From an uncultured Pelagibacteraceae bacterium (lineage in GTDB: Bacteria; Pseudomonadota; Alphaproteobacteria; Pelagibacterales; Pelagibacteraceae), in contig CACGAU010000004.1 of NCBI GenBank assembly GCA_902571135.1, positions 59,900-123,899 of the forward strand: a stretch of DNA of 64,000 nucleotides, in the 5' to 3' direction. Positions 33,581-42,567 of this stretch are shown here, piece by piece (position 1 is the stretch's first letter; each line of letters opens with the position of its first letter). The notes under the pieces are model-generated. The model worked only from the letters and a program-made list of their open reading frames with translations. It was not told where the DNA came from and did no database searches. Position numbers and translations under genes: made by a program.

Positions 33581-34405
33581 ATGGCAAAGTATTTAGTTGA
33601 AACTTATTATACCTGTACCTTTAAAGTAAATCATTATTTAGATGATATTAACGAGGCAGAGTTAAAAAATTTAGAAAAAAGAGATGATGGTAAATTTGAG
33701 GTTTTAGACGTAAAACTTGATAACAGAAAAACAAAAAGTCTAGACCCTAAAAATAATAAAGTCCTTGAAAACAAAAAAGTAGAAGTAGTTACTGAAACAG
33801 ATAAAAAAAGCGCAATAAATAAAGAGAGTGTAATAACAAATTTAAACACTACTAACGAAAAGTCAGGTAAAAGATTTAGCATGCCTGACAGAAGAAAAGG
33901 ATATATTCAAAAAGCTACTATTGGTGACCACAAAGTTTACCTACATACTGGAGAATATGAAGACGGAAAAATTGGAGAAATATTCATTGATACCAGTAAA
34001 GAAGGTGAGCTAGTTAAAGCTTTAATGAATAATTTTGCAATTGCCGTTTCTCTAGGCCTTCAATATGGTGTTCCGTTAGATGAGTTTATAAGCGCATTTG
34101 TAGGTACAAAATTTGAGCCATCTGGCAAAGTCCATGGTAATGATAGAATTTTAAGTGCTACATCAATTTTGGATTATATTTTCAGAGAATTAGCTATTTC
34201 ATATCAAAACAGGGAAGATCTAGCCCATACTCCAGCTATTGGAGGAAATGATTCCATCAATGCAGAGGAACAAAGCTCTGAGGATCAAAATCAATTATTG
34301 AAAATTGTAAAAGATATTACAAGTAAAGGTTTTGTTAGAAATAATTATAAAAAAAATCTAGTTGATCTTTCAGATGTAAAAATAAGTCTAAAAGGTAAGA
34401 AATAG
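33581..34405 (+). CDS. Stand-alone TSCPD-domain protein, NrdJb-like
   Basis: A 274-residue protein whose core (about 101-215) matches the C-terminal TSCPD region of class II (B12-dependent) ribonucleotide reductase Nrd[66 protein letters not shown], and [14 protein letters not shown]. An N-terminal block ([18 protein letters not shown]) is conserved in other alphaproteobacteria, and a low-complexity Lys/Asn/Thr linker joins the two. No reductase catalytic subunit is nearby. It could be a regulator or partner of a reductase encoded elsewhere. In some bacteria NrdJ is naturally split into NrdJa and NrdJb, which makes the comparison reasonable. A GAGGT ribosome site precedes the ATG. Confidence 0.72.
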   Translation: MAKYLVETYYTCTFKVNHYLDDINEAELKNLEKRDDGKFEVLDVKLDNRKTKSLDPKNNKVLENKKVEVVTETDKKSAINKESVITNLNTTNEKSGKRFSMPDRRKGYIQKATIGDHKVYLHTGEYEDGKIGEIFIDTSKEGELVKALMNNFAIAVSLGLQYGVPLDEFISAFVGTKFEPSGKVHGNDRILSATSILDYIFRELAISYQNREDLAHTPAIGGNDSINAEEQSSEDQNQLLKIVKDITSKGFVRNNYKKNLVDLSDVKISLKGKK

Positions 34406-34406
34406 A

Positions 34407-36191
34407 TTATTTTTTAGTTTTTAAAGCTAAATTTAATTCTTTCAATTGATCTGGATTTACCTCAGATGGTGCATTCATCATCAAATCTTGTGCGTTTTGG
34501 TTCATTGGAAACATAGTAACTTCCCTAATATTTTTCTCATTAGCAAGTAACATTACTATTCTATCAATACCAGGTGCTATTCCTCCATGTGGTGGTGCAC
34601 CATAACTAAGAGCATTAATCATACCACTAAATTTTTCATCTACTTGCTTTTTATCATATCCTGCAATTGAAAAAAGTTTATACATAAGTTCTGGTTTATG
34701 ATTTCTAATTGCTCCTGAAGATAATTCTATACCATTACAAACTATGTCGTATTGATAAGCAAGTATATCTAATGGGTTTTCAAAATCTTTATCACTTAAA
34801 TCACCTTGAGGCATTGAAAATGGATTATGACTAAATTCAATCTTGTTTGTTGATTCATCTTTTTCGAACATTGGATAATCTACAATCCAACAAAATGCGA
34901 AAATATTTTCATCAATTAAATCAAGATCTTTCGCAATTTTATCTCTTGCTAGTGCAGTAATTTTTTCTAATTCATCCTGTTTTCCACAAGCCATGAAAAT
35001 ACTATCCCCTATTTCACAGTTTGTTTTTTTCATGATTTCAACCAATGCGTCTTGAGAAAAGAATTTTCCTATAGGGCCTTTTGCTGAAATATCTTTATCT
35101 TTTTCAAAAGTAAAGTAAGCTAAACCAGAAGCACCTTCTTCTTTAGCCCATTTATCAATATTATCAAAAAAACTTCTAGGCTTATCTTTTGTATTTTTTG
35201 TAACAATACATCTTACTTTAGATCCAGATTTTACTAATTTTTTAAATATTTCAAATGATACATCTTCTCTTGTAAAAATTTCAGTTATATCATTTATAAT
35301 GAGTGGGTTTCTTAAATCTGGTTTATCAGTACCATATTTAAGCATTGCTTCCTTGTATGAAATCTTAGGAAATTTATCAAACATCAGTTTTTTAGTTGAA
35401 AAATTTTTAAATGTATTAACCATTAACTTTTCAACAACATTAAATACATCCTCTTGTTCAACAAATGACATTTCCAAATCTAATTGATAAAACTCCCCTG
35501 GACTTCTGTCTGCTCTTGCATCTTCATCTCTGAAACAAGGTGCAATTTGAAAGTATCTATCAAAGCCCGAAACCATTATTAATTGTTTAAATTGCTGAGG
35601 AGCTTGTGGTAGTGCATAAAATTTTCCTGGATTTAAACGACTAGGTACTAAAAAATCTCTAGCTCCCTCTGGACTAGACGAGGTTAAAATTGGTGTTTGA
35701 AACTCTAAAAAACCTAATTTAGTCATTTCATTTCGGATGTATGAAATAACCTTAGATCTTAAAATAATATTTTCATGAATTTTTTTTCTTCTTAAATCTA
35801 AGAATCTATATTTCAATCTTATTTCCTCTGCATATTCTTGATCACTAAAAATTGGCATAGGGAGCTCTTTACAAGTGCCTAAAACTTCATGCTGCTCAAT
35901 AACAACCTCAATTTCACCAGTGTCAATTTCAGAATTAATTGTTTCTTTAGATCTGTTAACGACTTTTCCCTCAACTTTAATTACTGTTTCTAATTGCATT
36001 TTTTCTAAATCAGAAAAATATTTATTATCTTTATCAATTATACATTGGGTAATTCCATAATTATCTCTCAAATCAATAAATAATAAATTCCCATGATCTC
36101 TTTTTTTATTTATCCAGCCTGAAAGAGAAATTTTTTTATCTACATCCTCTTTTCTTAATTCATTACACCTGTGTGTTCTGTATTTATTCAA
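34407..36191 (-). CDS. aspS: Aspartyl-tRNA synthetase (likely non-discriminating)
   Basis: A class II synthetase of 594 residues with an N-terminal OB-fold anticodon domain, the catalytic core (FLEFQTPILTSSSPEGARDFLVP, CFRDEDARADRSPGEFYQLDLEMSF, and HGGIAPGIDRIVML motif 3) and the bacterial GAD insertion between them. His33 in KKRDHGNLLF is the residue that marks AspRS able to charge tRNA-Asn as well as tRNA-Asp; discriminating enzymes such as E. coli usually have Leu there. This would require GatCAB to make Asn-tRNA, which is not visible here. It is followed one base later by the hda-like gene on the same strand. Confidence 0.95.
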   Translation of the reverse strand: MNKYRTHRCNELRKEDVDKKISLSGWINKKRDHGNLLFIDLRDNYGITQCIIDKDNKYFSDLEKMQLETVIKVEGKVVNRSKETINSEIDTGEIEVVIEQHEVLGTCKELPMPIFSDQEYAEEIRLKYRFLDLRRKKIHENIILRSKVISYIRNEMTKLGFLEFQTPILTSSSPEGARDFLVPSRLNPGKFYALPQAPQQFKQLIMVSGFDRYFQIAPCFRDEDARADRSPGEFYQLDLEMSFVEQEDVFNVVEKLMVNTFKNFSTKKLMFDKFPKISYKEAMLKYGTDKPDLRNPLIINDITEIFTREDVSFEIFKKLVKSGSKVRCIVTKNTKDKPRSFFDNIDKWAKEEGASGLAYFTFEKDKDISAKGPIGKFFSQDALVEIMKKTNCEIGDSIFMACGKQDELEKITALARDKIAKDLDLIDENIFAFCWIVDYPMFEKDESTNKIEFSHNPFSMPQGDLSDKDFENPLDILAYQYDIVCNGIELSSGAIRNHKPELMYKLFSIAGYDKKQVDEKFSGMINALSYGAPPHGGIAPGIDRIVMLLANEKNIREVTMFPMNQNAQDLMMNAPSEVNPDQLKELNLALKTKK

Positions 36192-36854
36192 TTAAACCTC
36201 TAATGCTTCTTTTATAATTTTAAAATCGATCGGTTTCTTTCTTTTTAAACTAATTTCGTCGATTTTATATATGAAATCGGAAATTTTGCCATAAGTTCTA
36301 TCAATTCTCTTAATTATAAATTCAATAAGTTTTTCGTCTATTGATATTTGACGATCAGAAAGATTTTTTAATATTAGTGCATAAATTAAATCATCACCAG
36401 GTTTTTCAATTTGAGATAATATAAAATTAGTAGATCTTGAATTAAGATCATTTAATTTAAATTTAAAGTCAACTATTGGTATTTTTGAGGTTACTATTAA
36501 GTACTTATTATCCTGATCTATTATATTTATAAGTGTAAATAACAAGTTTTCATTTATTTTTTCAGTTAAATCCTCAACAATAATATTTTCATATATTTTA
36601 ATTTGTTGAAGAAAGTCATTATTAATATCTTCTGCATTAATTTTGATTCCTTTATGCTTTTCTAAAAATATATTTATTAAATGACTTTTTCCTGAAAACT
36701 TTTCACCTATTACGTTTATAAAATTTTTATCCCATTTTGGCCAACTATTTAAAAGACTAAAAGAGTATTCGTTGCTACTTGAAACATAAAAATCCTGATC
36801 TTTAAAATTTTGATCATAATCAAATTTAAGTATTTGCTGATTAAGATTTGTCAT
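36192..36854 (-). CDS. hda: DnaA-related Hda-like regulator (AAA+ ATPase domain only)
   Basis: A 220-residue protein with the AAA+ domain of DnaA but no DNA-binding domain IV, the shape of Hda/HdaA. QILKFDYDQNFKDQDFYVSSSN opens like the Hda clamp-binding end, GEKFSGKSHLINIF is a P-loop, and RTYGKISDFIYKIDEI resembles the sensor 2 lid. Hda works with the sliding clamp to stimulate ATP hydrolysis by DnaA and so limits re-initiation. The sequence is divergent, and the sensor and Walker B motifs are weak, so the activity is inferred. Its start overlaps the next gene by 14 bases. Confidence 0.78.
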   Translation of the reverse strand: MTNLNQQILKFDYDQNFKDQDFYVSSSNEYSFSLLNSWPKWDKNFINVIGEKFSGKSHLINIFLEKHKGIKINAEDINNDFLQQIKIYENIIVEDLTEKINENLLFTLINIIDQDNKYLIVTSKIPIVDFKFKLNDLNSRSTNFILSQIEKPGDDLIYALILKNLSDRQISIDEKLIEFIIKRIDRTYGKISDFIYKIDEISLKRKKPIDFKIIKEALEV

Positions 36855-37929
36855 TTAAAACCCAAATTTTATTTTTAATTTCAAAATCATAATTTCGATC
36901 ACTCATAACTTCTAAAAACTTATCAGGTGTTCCATTAAAAATAACTTTATAAAAATTATTTCTATTATCGAACTTATAAATTGAAAAATTATATATCAAG
37001 TCCATATCAGATAAAATTTTTTCAAATTTATTAATTTTTATATTATTAGAATTATCAATAGAAATATTTAAAGATAACTTTACTGAAGTATTGATTTGAT
37101 TTTGTGATTTCCAAAAATCTTCGTAGACTAATTTTAAATTATCAATAAATTCAAATAACTCTTCTTCATTATCAAAATTAACCTCAGTGTAATTTAAATT
37201 TTTTAAATTGTTATTTTTATTAAAAAAAATTTTGTTAAATACTCTTATTTTATTATTATCCATAAAAACAATCATAATAATGTGGTCATTTATATTGTAT
37301 TTATTTATAATTTCTTTGAAGTCATAAGTTTCTAAAATATTAATGTTTTGTTTTATCAATCTAAAATCATCTAAATCTTCAGTAGGTAAAATATAATTTA
37401 AAAGACTGTATTTTTTATTATTTAAATTCCATGTAGAAAATAATTTATTCTCAGAGAACATTAAAACTTGATTTTTATTTTGATCAACAATTACAGGGAT
37501 GAATAAAAAATCTTTTTTCACAGGTAAAGATGGAAAAACATTTTTCGTTTCTAATAAATCAAATATATTTTTTTTATTAAATGAAACATTTAGGGTAAGA
37601 TAATAAATTTCATCAATAAACTTTTCTTCCTTAATTGAGAAAGTTTCTATCATTCCTTTTATTTGATTAATTGATGTATTTTTTAATTTTACCTGATCTT
37701 TACTTTGGACAATTGACAAAATAAGTTCATTAAATGCCTTTACAAATCCTTCATCGATAATTTCATTTTTATTAAAATTTATTTCAAAAGGTGTTGATAT
37801 TTCAATATCATTTATGGAAAATGTCTTCGAATGACTTTTTCCTGTGGAAAAGAAAATATTTATTAAAGCAAGAAATAAAAAAAAATTATATAAAGGCTTT
37901 AAATTACTAAGTAGAGAAATAAATTTCAT
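36841..37929 (-). CDS. DUF2066-like envelope protein
   Basis: A 362-residue protein with an N-terminal signal or anchor (residues 13-31, LYNFFLFLALINIFFSTG). The rest is soluble, Asn/Lys/Ile-rich and beta-strand heavy. I assign DUF2066 mostly from genome context: in many proteobacteria a DUF2066 gene lies between purM and hda, exactly as here, and the segments GFVKAFNELILSIVQSKD and SLPVKKDFLFIPV fit the start of the family. Similarity is weak by eye, so the family is probable, not proven. Function unknown; it overlaps hda by 14 bases and is divergent from purM across 11 bases. Confidence 0.6.
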   Translation of the reverse strand: MKFISLLSNLKPLYNFFLFLALINIFFSTGKSHSKTFSINDIEISTPFEINFNKNEIIDEGFVKAFNELILSIVQSKDQVKLKNTSINQIKGMIETFSIKEEKFIDEIYYLTLNVSFNKKNIFDLLETKNVFPSLPVKKDFLFIPVIVDQNKNQVLMFSENKLFSTWNLNNKKYSLLNYILPTEDLDDFRLIKQNINILETYDFKEIINKYNINDHIIMIVFMDNNKIRVFNKIFFNKNNNLKNLNYTEVNFDNEEELFEFIDNLKLVYEDFWKSQNQINTSVKLSLNISIDNSNNIKINKFEKILSDMDLIYNFSIYKFDNRNNFYKVIFNGTPDKFLEVMSDRNYDFEIKNKIWVLNDKS

Positions 37930-37940
37930 AAAACATATTA

Positions 37941-38972
37941 ATGAATAAAAAAAAATTTACCTATAAAAAAAGTGGAGTTAATATTAAAGCTGCAGACAAG
38001 TTTGTTGATTTCATTTCCACAGTTTCAGCAAAAAAAAGAGGCAAAAAAAAGTTCTCTAATATAGGAGGGTTTGGTTCAATCACAAATATACCAAGTAATA
38101 TTAAACAACCTAGAATCGTTGCTTGTACTGATGGTGTGGGAACTAAAATTGAAATTGCTAATACATTAAATAAATTTGATACTATTGGTATTGATCTGGT
38201 TGCTATGAGTGTAAATGATTTGATTGTTCAAGGAGCTAAACCTTTACTTTTTTTAGATTATATTTCAATAAATAAAATTGATCTTAAAAAACTTAAATCA
38301 ATTATAAAAGGAATTAACAAAGGCTGTAATCAATCAGAATGTGAGCTCGTCGGTGGAGAAACTGCTGAAATGCCAGGTACTTATGAAAAAGGTAAATTTG
38401 ATATCGCAGGTTTTGCTGTAGGAGTTGTAGGAAAGAATAGAATTTTAAATAAAAATAAAATAAAAAAAAATAATCTTATAGTTGCAATTCCCTCCAGCGG
38501 TTTACATTCTAATGGGTATTCTCTTGTAAGATATTTATTAAAACAAAAAAAAATAAATATTAAAAAAAATAAATTTTTAAAATCTGAACTTCTAAAACCA
38601 ACTAAAATATATGTTAAAGAAATAATGAATTTGATAAATAATAACTTAATCAATGGCTGTGCAAATATAACTGGGGGAGGTTTGTCTGATAATATTAAAA
38701 GAATAATACCAGATAAACTCTCTGCACATATAAGTTTAGATAAAATTAAAATTTCTAAAATATTTAATTGGCTTAAAAATAATGGAATTTCTGATAAAGA
38801 AATGCTGAAAACATTTAATTGTGGAGTTGGTTTTTGTCTTATTGTTGAAAGTAAAAATTTAAAAAAAATAAGTAAATTTTTTTCAAAAGAATACAAACCA
38901 TATGTAATTGGAAGAATTTTAAGTAATAAAAACAAAGTTAAGTTAAATGGTTCTATCAACTGGTATCAATAG
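37941..38972 (+). CDS. purM: Phosphoribosylformylglycinamidine cyclo-ligase
   Basis: PurM closes the imidazole ring in purine synthesis, giving aminoimidazole ribotide. The 343-residue enzyme has FVDFISTVSAKKRGKK and a glycine-rich FSNIGGFGSI, then CTDGVGTKIEIA (ATP site), MSVNDLIVQGAKPLLFLDYIS, GGETAEMPG, SSGLHSNGYSLVR, and ITGGGLSDNIKR. Complete. Its end overlaps purN by 26 bases, which implies coupled translation. PurF is at 57078 on the same strand, well separated. Confidence 0.96.
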   Translation: MNKKKFTYKKSGVNIKAADKFVDFISTVSAKKRGKKKFSNIGGFGSITNIPSNIKQPRIVACTDGVGTKIEIANTLNKFDTIGIDLVAMSVNDLIVQGAKPLLFLDYISINKIDLKKLKSIIKGINKGCNQSECELVGGETAEMPGTYEKGKFDIAGFAVGVVGKNRILNKNKIKKNNLIVAIPSSGLHSNGYSLVRYLLKQKKINIKKNKFLKSELLKPTKIYVKEIMNLINNNLINGCANITGGGLSDNIKRIIPDKLSAHISLDKIKISKIFNWLKNNGISDKEMLKTFNCGVGFCLIVESKNLKKISKFFSKEYKPYVIGRILSNKNKVKLNGSINWYQ

Positions 38973-39528
38973 AATTAGAACAGCTGTATTTATTTCAGGG
39001 ACGGGCAGTAATTTAAAATCTTTAGTTAAATTTTCTAAAACTAAATTATCTCCTATATCAATTGAATTTATTGTTTCAAATAACTTTAAGGCAAAAGGTT
39101 TAAATTATGCCAAAAAATTTAAAATTAAAAAAAAAGTTTTAAATTTTAAAAACAAAAAATTAAGCGAGAATAATCTACTTTCTATCTTGAAAAAAAATAA
39201 TATTGAAATGATTTGTCTAGCTGGATTTATGAAAATTTTGTCAAAAAATTTTATAAAAAAATTTAAAGGAAAAATTTTAAATATACACCCCTCTTTACTA
39301 CCTAAATATAAAGGATTAAATACTCATCAAAGAGTATTAAATAATAAAGAAAAATACTCAGGATGCACTGTTCATTTTGTAAATGCTAGATTAGACTCGG
39401 GGAAAATTATTCTACAAAAGAAAGTAAAAATTTCAAAAAAAGATACAGAGATCTCACTTGCTAAAAAAATTTTAGTTCAAGAGCATAAACTGTACCCAAA
39501 AGCTATATTAAAAGTTTTTAATCTTTAA
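38947..39528 (+). CDS. purN: Phosphoribosylglycinamide formyltransferase
   Basis: PurN adds a formyl group to GAR using 10-formyl-tetrahydrofolate, the third step of purine synthesis. The 193-residue protein opens RTAVFISGTGSNLKSLV and has the catalytic Asn-His pair in NIHPSLLPKYKGLNTHQ and the SGCTVHFVNARLDSG aspartate. Length matches the family. Its ATG lies inside the end of purM, and its stop overlaps the convergent ndk gene by 11 bases. The first eight residues are unlikely to be folded and may be only a leader. Confidence 0.93.
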   Translation: MVLSTGINRIRTAVFISGTGSNLKSLVKFSKTKLSPISIEFIVSNNFKAKGLNYAKKFKIKKKVLNFKNKKLSENNLLSILKKNNIEMICLAGFMKILSKNFIKKFKGKILNIHPSLLPKYKGLNTHQRVLNNKEKYSGCTVHFVNARLDSGKIILQKKVKISKKDTEISLAKKILVQEHKLYPKAILKVFNL

Positions 39529-39928
39529 AGAAAAAATCTATTTCAATTTTAGCATTTTCAACACTATCTGATCCATGCACAGAGTTTTTGTCTATTGAAA
39601 TCCCATATTTTTTTCTAATGGTACCCTCTTCTGCATCTTCTGGGTTTGTAGAACCCATTAATTCTCTATTTCCTAAAACTGCATTATCTTTTTCAAGAAC
39701 CATTACAACAATTGGGCCTGATGATAGATAGGCACATAAATCGTTATAAAATGGCTTGGTTTCATGTACTTTATAAAATTTTTCAGCTTCTGATTTTTCA
39801 ATTTGGATTTTTTTTTCTTTTAAAATTGTAAAACCATTATTTTTAAACATTTCTTTGATTTCATTTTCTAGATTTCTCTCAACTGCATCTGGTTTTATAA
39901 TTGATAAGGTTTGTTCTAAATTACTCAT
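39518..39928 (-). CDS. ndk: Nucleoside diphosphate kinase
   Basis: Ndk balances nucleoside triphosphate pools by a ping-pong mechanism through a phosphohistidine. The 136-residue enzyme has IIKPDAVERN (8-17) and the active-site His118 in NSVHGSDSVENA, with the Arg in TNPEDAEEGTIR. Full length. It overlaps pepA's stop by eight bases on the same strand and the convergent purN by 11 bases. Confidence 0.96.
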   Translation of the reverse strand: MSNLEQTLSIIKPDAVERNLENEIKEMFKNNGFTILKEKKIQIEKSEAEKFYKVHETKPFYNDLCAYLSSGPIVVMVLEKDNAVLGNRELMGSTNPEDAEEGTIRKKYGISIDKNSVHGSDSVENAKIEIDFFFKD

Positions 39929-41375
39929 AATGATCCTCTATTAGTTTGTTTAATAATCTCACTCCATAACCTGTTGCACCTCCAGAATTTAATGCTCCAC
40001 CATATTTTGAAAAAGCCATTCCAGCTATGTCCAAATGTGCCCAAGGTGTTTTATTTAAAATAAATCTTTGCAAAAATTGTGCAGCGGTTGTTGATCCTGC
40101 TCCTCCAACATAATTTATATTTTGCATATCTGCATTTTTAGAGTCAATTAATTTATCAAAATTTTTATTTAATGGCATTCTCCAAACTTTTTCTTCTACA
40201 CCCTCTCCTGCATCAATTAATTGTTTACTTAATTTGTCATCATTTGAAAACAAACCTGCATATTCAGAACCAAGAGAAACAATGATTGCTCCAGTTAAAG
40301 TTGCAAGATCTACTATAAATTTTGGTTTAAATTTTTCCTCTGTGTAAGTTAATGCGTCTGCTAACACCAATCTTCCTTCTGCATCTGTATTTAATATTTC
40401 AACAGTTTTTCCGCTATAAGACTTTACAATATCTCCTGGTCTTTGTGCGTTTCCTCCTGGCATATTCTCAACTAAACCAACAACACCTACTGCATTTACT
40501 TTTGCTTTTCTTAAGGCTAAACTTTTCATTAAACCAACAACAACAGCAGATCCCGCCATATCATATGTCATGTCCTCCATGAACTTAGCAGGTTTTAAAG
40601 AAATACCTCCTGTATCAAAACAAACTCCTTTTCCAACAAAAGCCAGAGGTTTAGATCTATCTTTTAAACCATTCCATTCCATAGTTACTAAATAAGATCC
40701 TCTGATACTTCCTTGGCCCACACCTAATAATGTATTCATTCCAAGTTTTTTTAATTTTTTTTCATCATAAATGACTATCTTTAGGCCATATTTTTTTAGA
40801 GATTTTAATCTTCGTGCATATTCATCGGGATGCAGAACATTTCCAGGCTCAGACACCAAGTCTCTAGTGAAAAAAGTGCCTTCTTCTATAGAATTGAATT
40901 TAACTTGATCCTTAGTAGAAGTTTTATTTTTACCAATAACATTTACTAAAAAATTTTTTTTATTTTTTTTAGATTTATATTTTTCAAACTTATAAGATTT
41001 CAATCTCATTCCATGCAAAAAGTATCCAATAGAATTTTTTAATCTATTAGGTATTGTGTCTGAATTTAAAACAAATTCATTTTGACTATTTTCTTTGAAC
41101 AAGTCATAAAATTTTGCACCTAAATTTTCTAAATCCGAACTCGTGATTTGTTTTTTTAATGAAATTAAAATTATTTTTCTTTTTGAGTTGATATCAAAAT
41201 ATATTATTTTTTTCTTTAGGTCTTTTGTTTTAATTAAATCTGTAATAAATGAATATTCGGTATTCGACACATATTTTTTTAAACCAGAATTATCGAATTT
41301 TTCATCAGTAAATATTATTAAATTAGAGGAAGTTTTTTTAGAAGATACGCTATTATAGTTAATTGTTACTGGCAT
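39921..41375 (-). CDS. pepA: Leucyl aminopeptidase PepA (M17)
   Basis: A cytosolic zinc/manganese aminopeptidase that removes N-terminal residues from peptides. The catalytic half has VGKGVCFDTGGISLKPA, DMTYDMAGSAVV and the signature NTDAEGRLVLADAL. I start it at the ATG at 41373-41375 (MPVTINYNSV), giving 484 residues; a TTG at 41388-41390 is in frame and would add five residues but has no support. The N-terminal half is more divergent, as is usual in the family. It is divergent from lptF, 61 bases apart. In other bacteria pepA and lptFG are also neighbours. Confidence 0.93.
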   Translation of the reverse strand: MPVTINYNSVSSKKTSSNLIIFTDEKFDNSGLKKYVSNTEYSFITDLIKTKDLKKKIIYFDINSKRKIILISLKKQITSSDLENLGAKFYDLFKENSQNEFVLNSDTIPNRLKNSIGYFLHGMRLKSYKFEKYKSKKNKKNFLVNVIGKNKTSTKDQVKFNSIEEGTFFTRDLVSEPGNVLHPDEYARRLKSLKKYGLKIVIYDEKKLKKLGMNTLLGVGQGSIRGSYLVTMEWNGLKDRSKPLAFVGKGVCFDTGGISLKPAKFMEDMTYDMAGSAVVVGLMKSLALRKAKVNAVGVVGLVENMPGGNAQRPGDIVKSYSGKTVEILNTDAEGRLVLADALTYTEEKFKPKFIVDLATLTGAIIVSLGSEYAGLFSNDDKLSKQLIDAGEGVEEKVWRMPLNKNFDKLIDSKNADMQNINYVGGAGSTTAAQFLQRFILNKTPWAHLDIAGMAFSKYGGALNSGGATGYGVRLLNKLIEDHYE

Positions 41376-41436
41376 AAATTTTAAATTCAATCTAAGTGTG
41401 ATGGATGCTATATAGTAATTAAATAGTCATATTTCA

Positions 41437-42567
41437 ATGAAAAAAATTTTATTTCAAAAACTACTCATAGATTATATCAGCTTTTTTTTAATTGCTTTAT
41501 TCAGTTCGAGTATAATTATTTGGGTTTTTCAAGCTGTGAATTATTTAGATATTATGATCGAGGATGGTCGTGACTATCTTGTTTATATAAATTATACCTT
41601 ATTAAATTTTCCAAAAATAATAAGTAAACTGTATCCATTTGTTCTCTTTTTTAGTCTTTATTACGTAACTATAAGATATGAAACAAATAATGAGCTAATT
41701 ATTTTTTGGAATTTTGGGGTGAGTAAAATCCAATTAATAAATTTTATATTGAAATTTGCATTCATATTAATGATTATTCAAATTATTCTATCATCATTTA
41801 TTGTTCCCAAATCTCAAGATTTAGCGAGATCTTTTTTAAGAACATCTGATATTAATTTTTTTGAAAATTTTATTAAATCGCAAAGATTTAACGATACAAT
41901 TAGAGGTGTAACGATTTACAGTGAAAGTAAAGATGCAAATGGAAATATGTATAATTTATATTTAAAAAAAGAAACAGGGGAAAATGCTTTTCAATTAACA
42001 TATGCAAAAAAAGGTAAGTTTGAAGAATTTAACAAAATTCCCGTTTTAGTTTTGTATGAAGGAGAAACTATTACAAAAAAAAATAATGAAATAACTAATT
42101 TTAGTTTTTCTAAATCAGATTTTCCTTTAAATAATTTTGAGACTAATACAATTACCTTTAAAAAAACACAGGAATTATCGTCTATTAATTTATTTAAATG
42201 TTTAATGTTAATTTATGGTAAAAATTTAAGTAATAATAATTACATTGAAAATTGTAAAAAAAGTAATTTAAAAAATATTTTTAAAGAAATTTATAAAAGA
42301 TTAATTATCCCATTTTATATTCCCGTTTTGGCTGCAATAACTTTTTTACTTTTTCTTTCTTCAAAAGAAAATACAAATTACTCTAAATTTAAATTATATA
42401 CGTTTATTTTAGGTTTATTTTTTATTATTTTTTCAGAAACAACAATAAGATTAATTTCTGAAACATTTTATTCAAATTTATTAATTGTTATAATACCCTA
42501 CAGTGTTTTTATTCTGCTCTATTTAACTTTTATAAAAAAACTTAGTTTTAAAATTATATCTAAATGA
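41437..42567 (+). CDS. lptF: LPS export permease LptF
   Basis: LptF is one of the two membrane subunits of the ABC exporter LptB2FG, which extracts lipopolysaccharide from the inner membrane. The 376-residue product has the YjgP/YjgQ layout: three N-terminal membrane segments, a periplasmic beta-jellyroll (about 125-245; ISKLYPFVLFF then the region with GETITKKNNEI), and three C-terminal segments. Sequence identity in this family is low, so the call rests on topology and on its place directly before lptG and lptD. It overlaps lptG by four bases (ATGA). Confidence 0.87.
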   Translation: MKKILFQKLLIDYISFFLIALFSSSIIIWVFQAVNYLDIMIEDGRDYLVYINYTLLNFPKIISKLYPFVLFFSLYYVTIRYETNNELIIFWNFGVSKIQLINFILKFAFILMIIQIILSSFIVPKSQDLARSFLRTSDINFFENFIKSQRFNDTIRGVTIYSESKDANGNMYNLYLKKETGENAFQLTYAKKGKFEEFNKIPVLVLYEGETITKKNNEITNFSFSKSDFPLNNFETNTITFKKTQELSSINLFKCLMLIYGKNLSNNNYIENCKKSNLKNIFKEIYKRLIIPFYIPVLAAITFLLFLSSKENTNYSKFKLYTFILGLFFIIFSETTIRLISETFYSNLLIVIIPYSVFILLYLTFIKKLSFKIISK

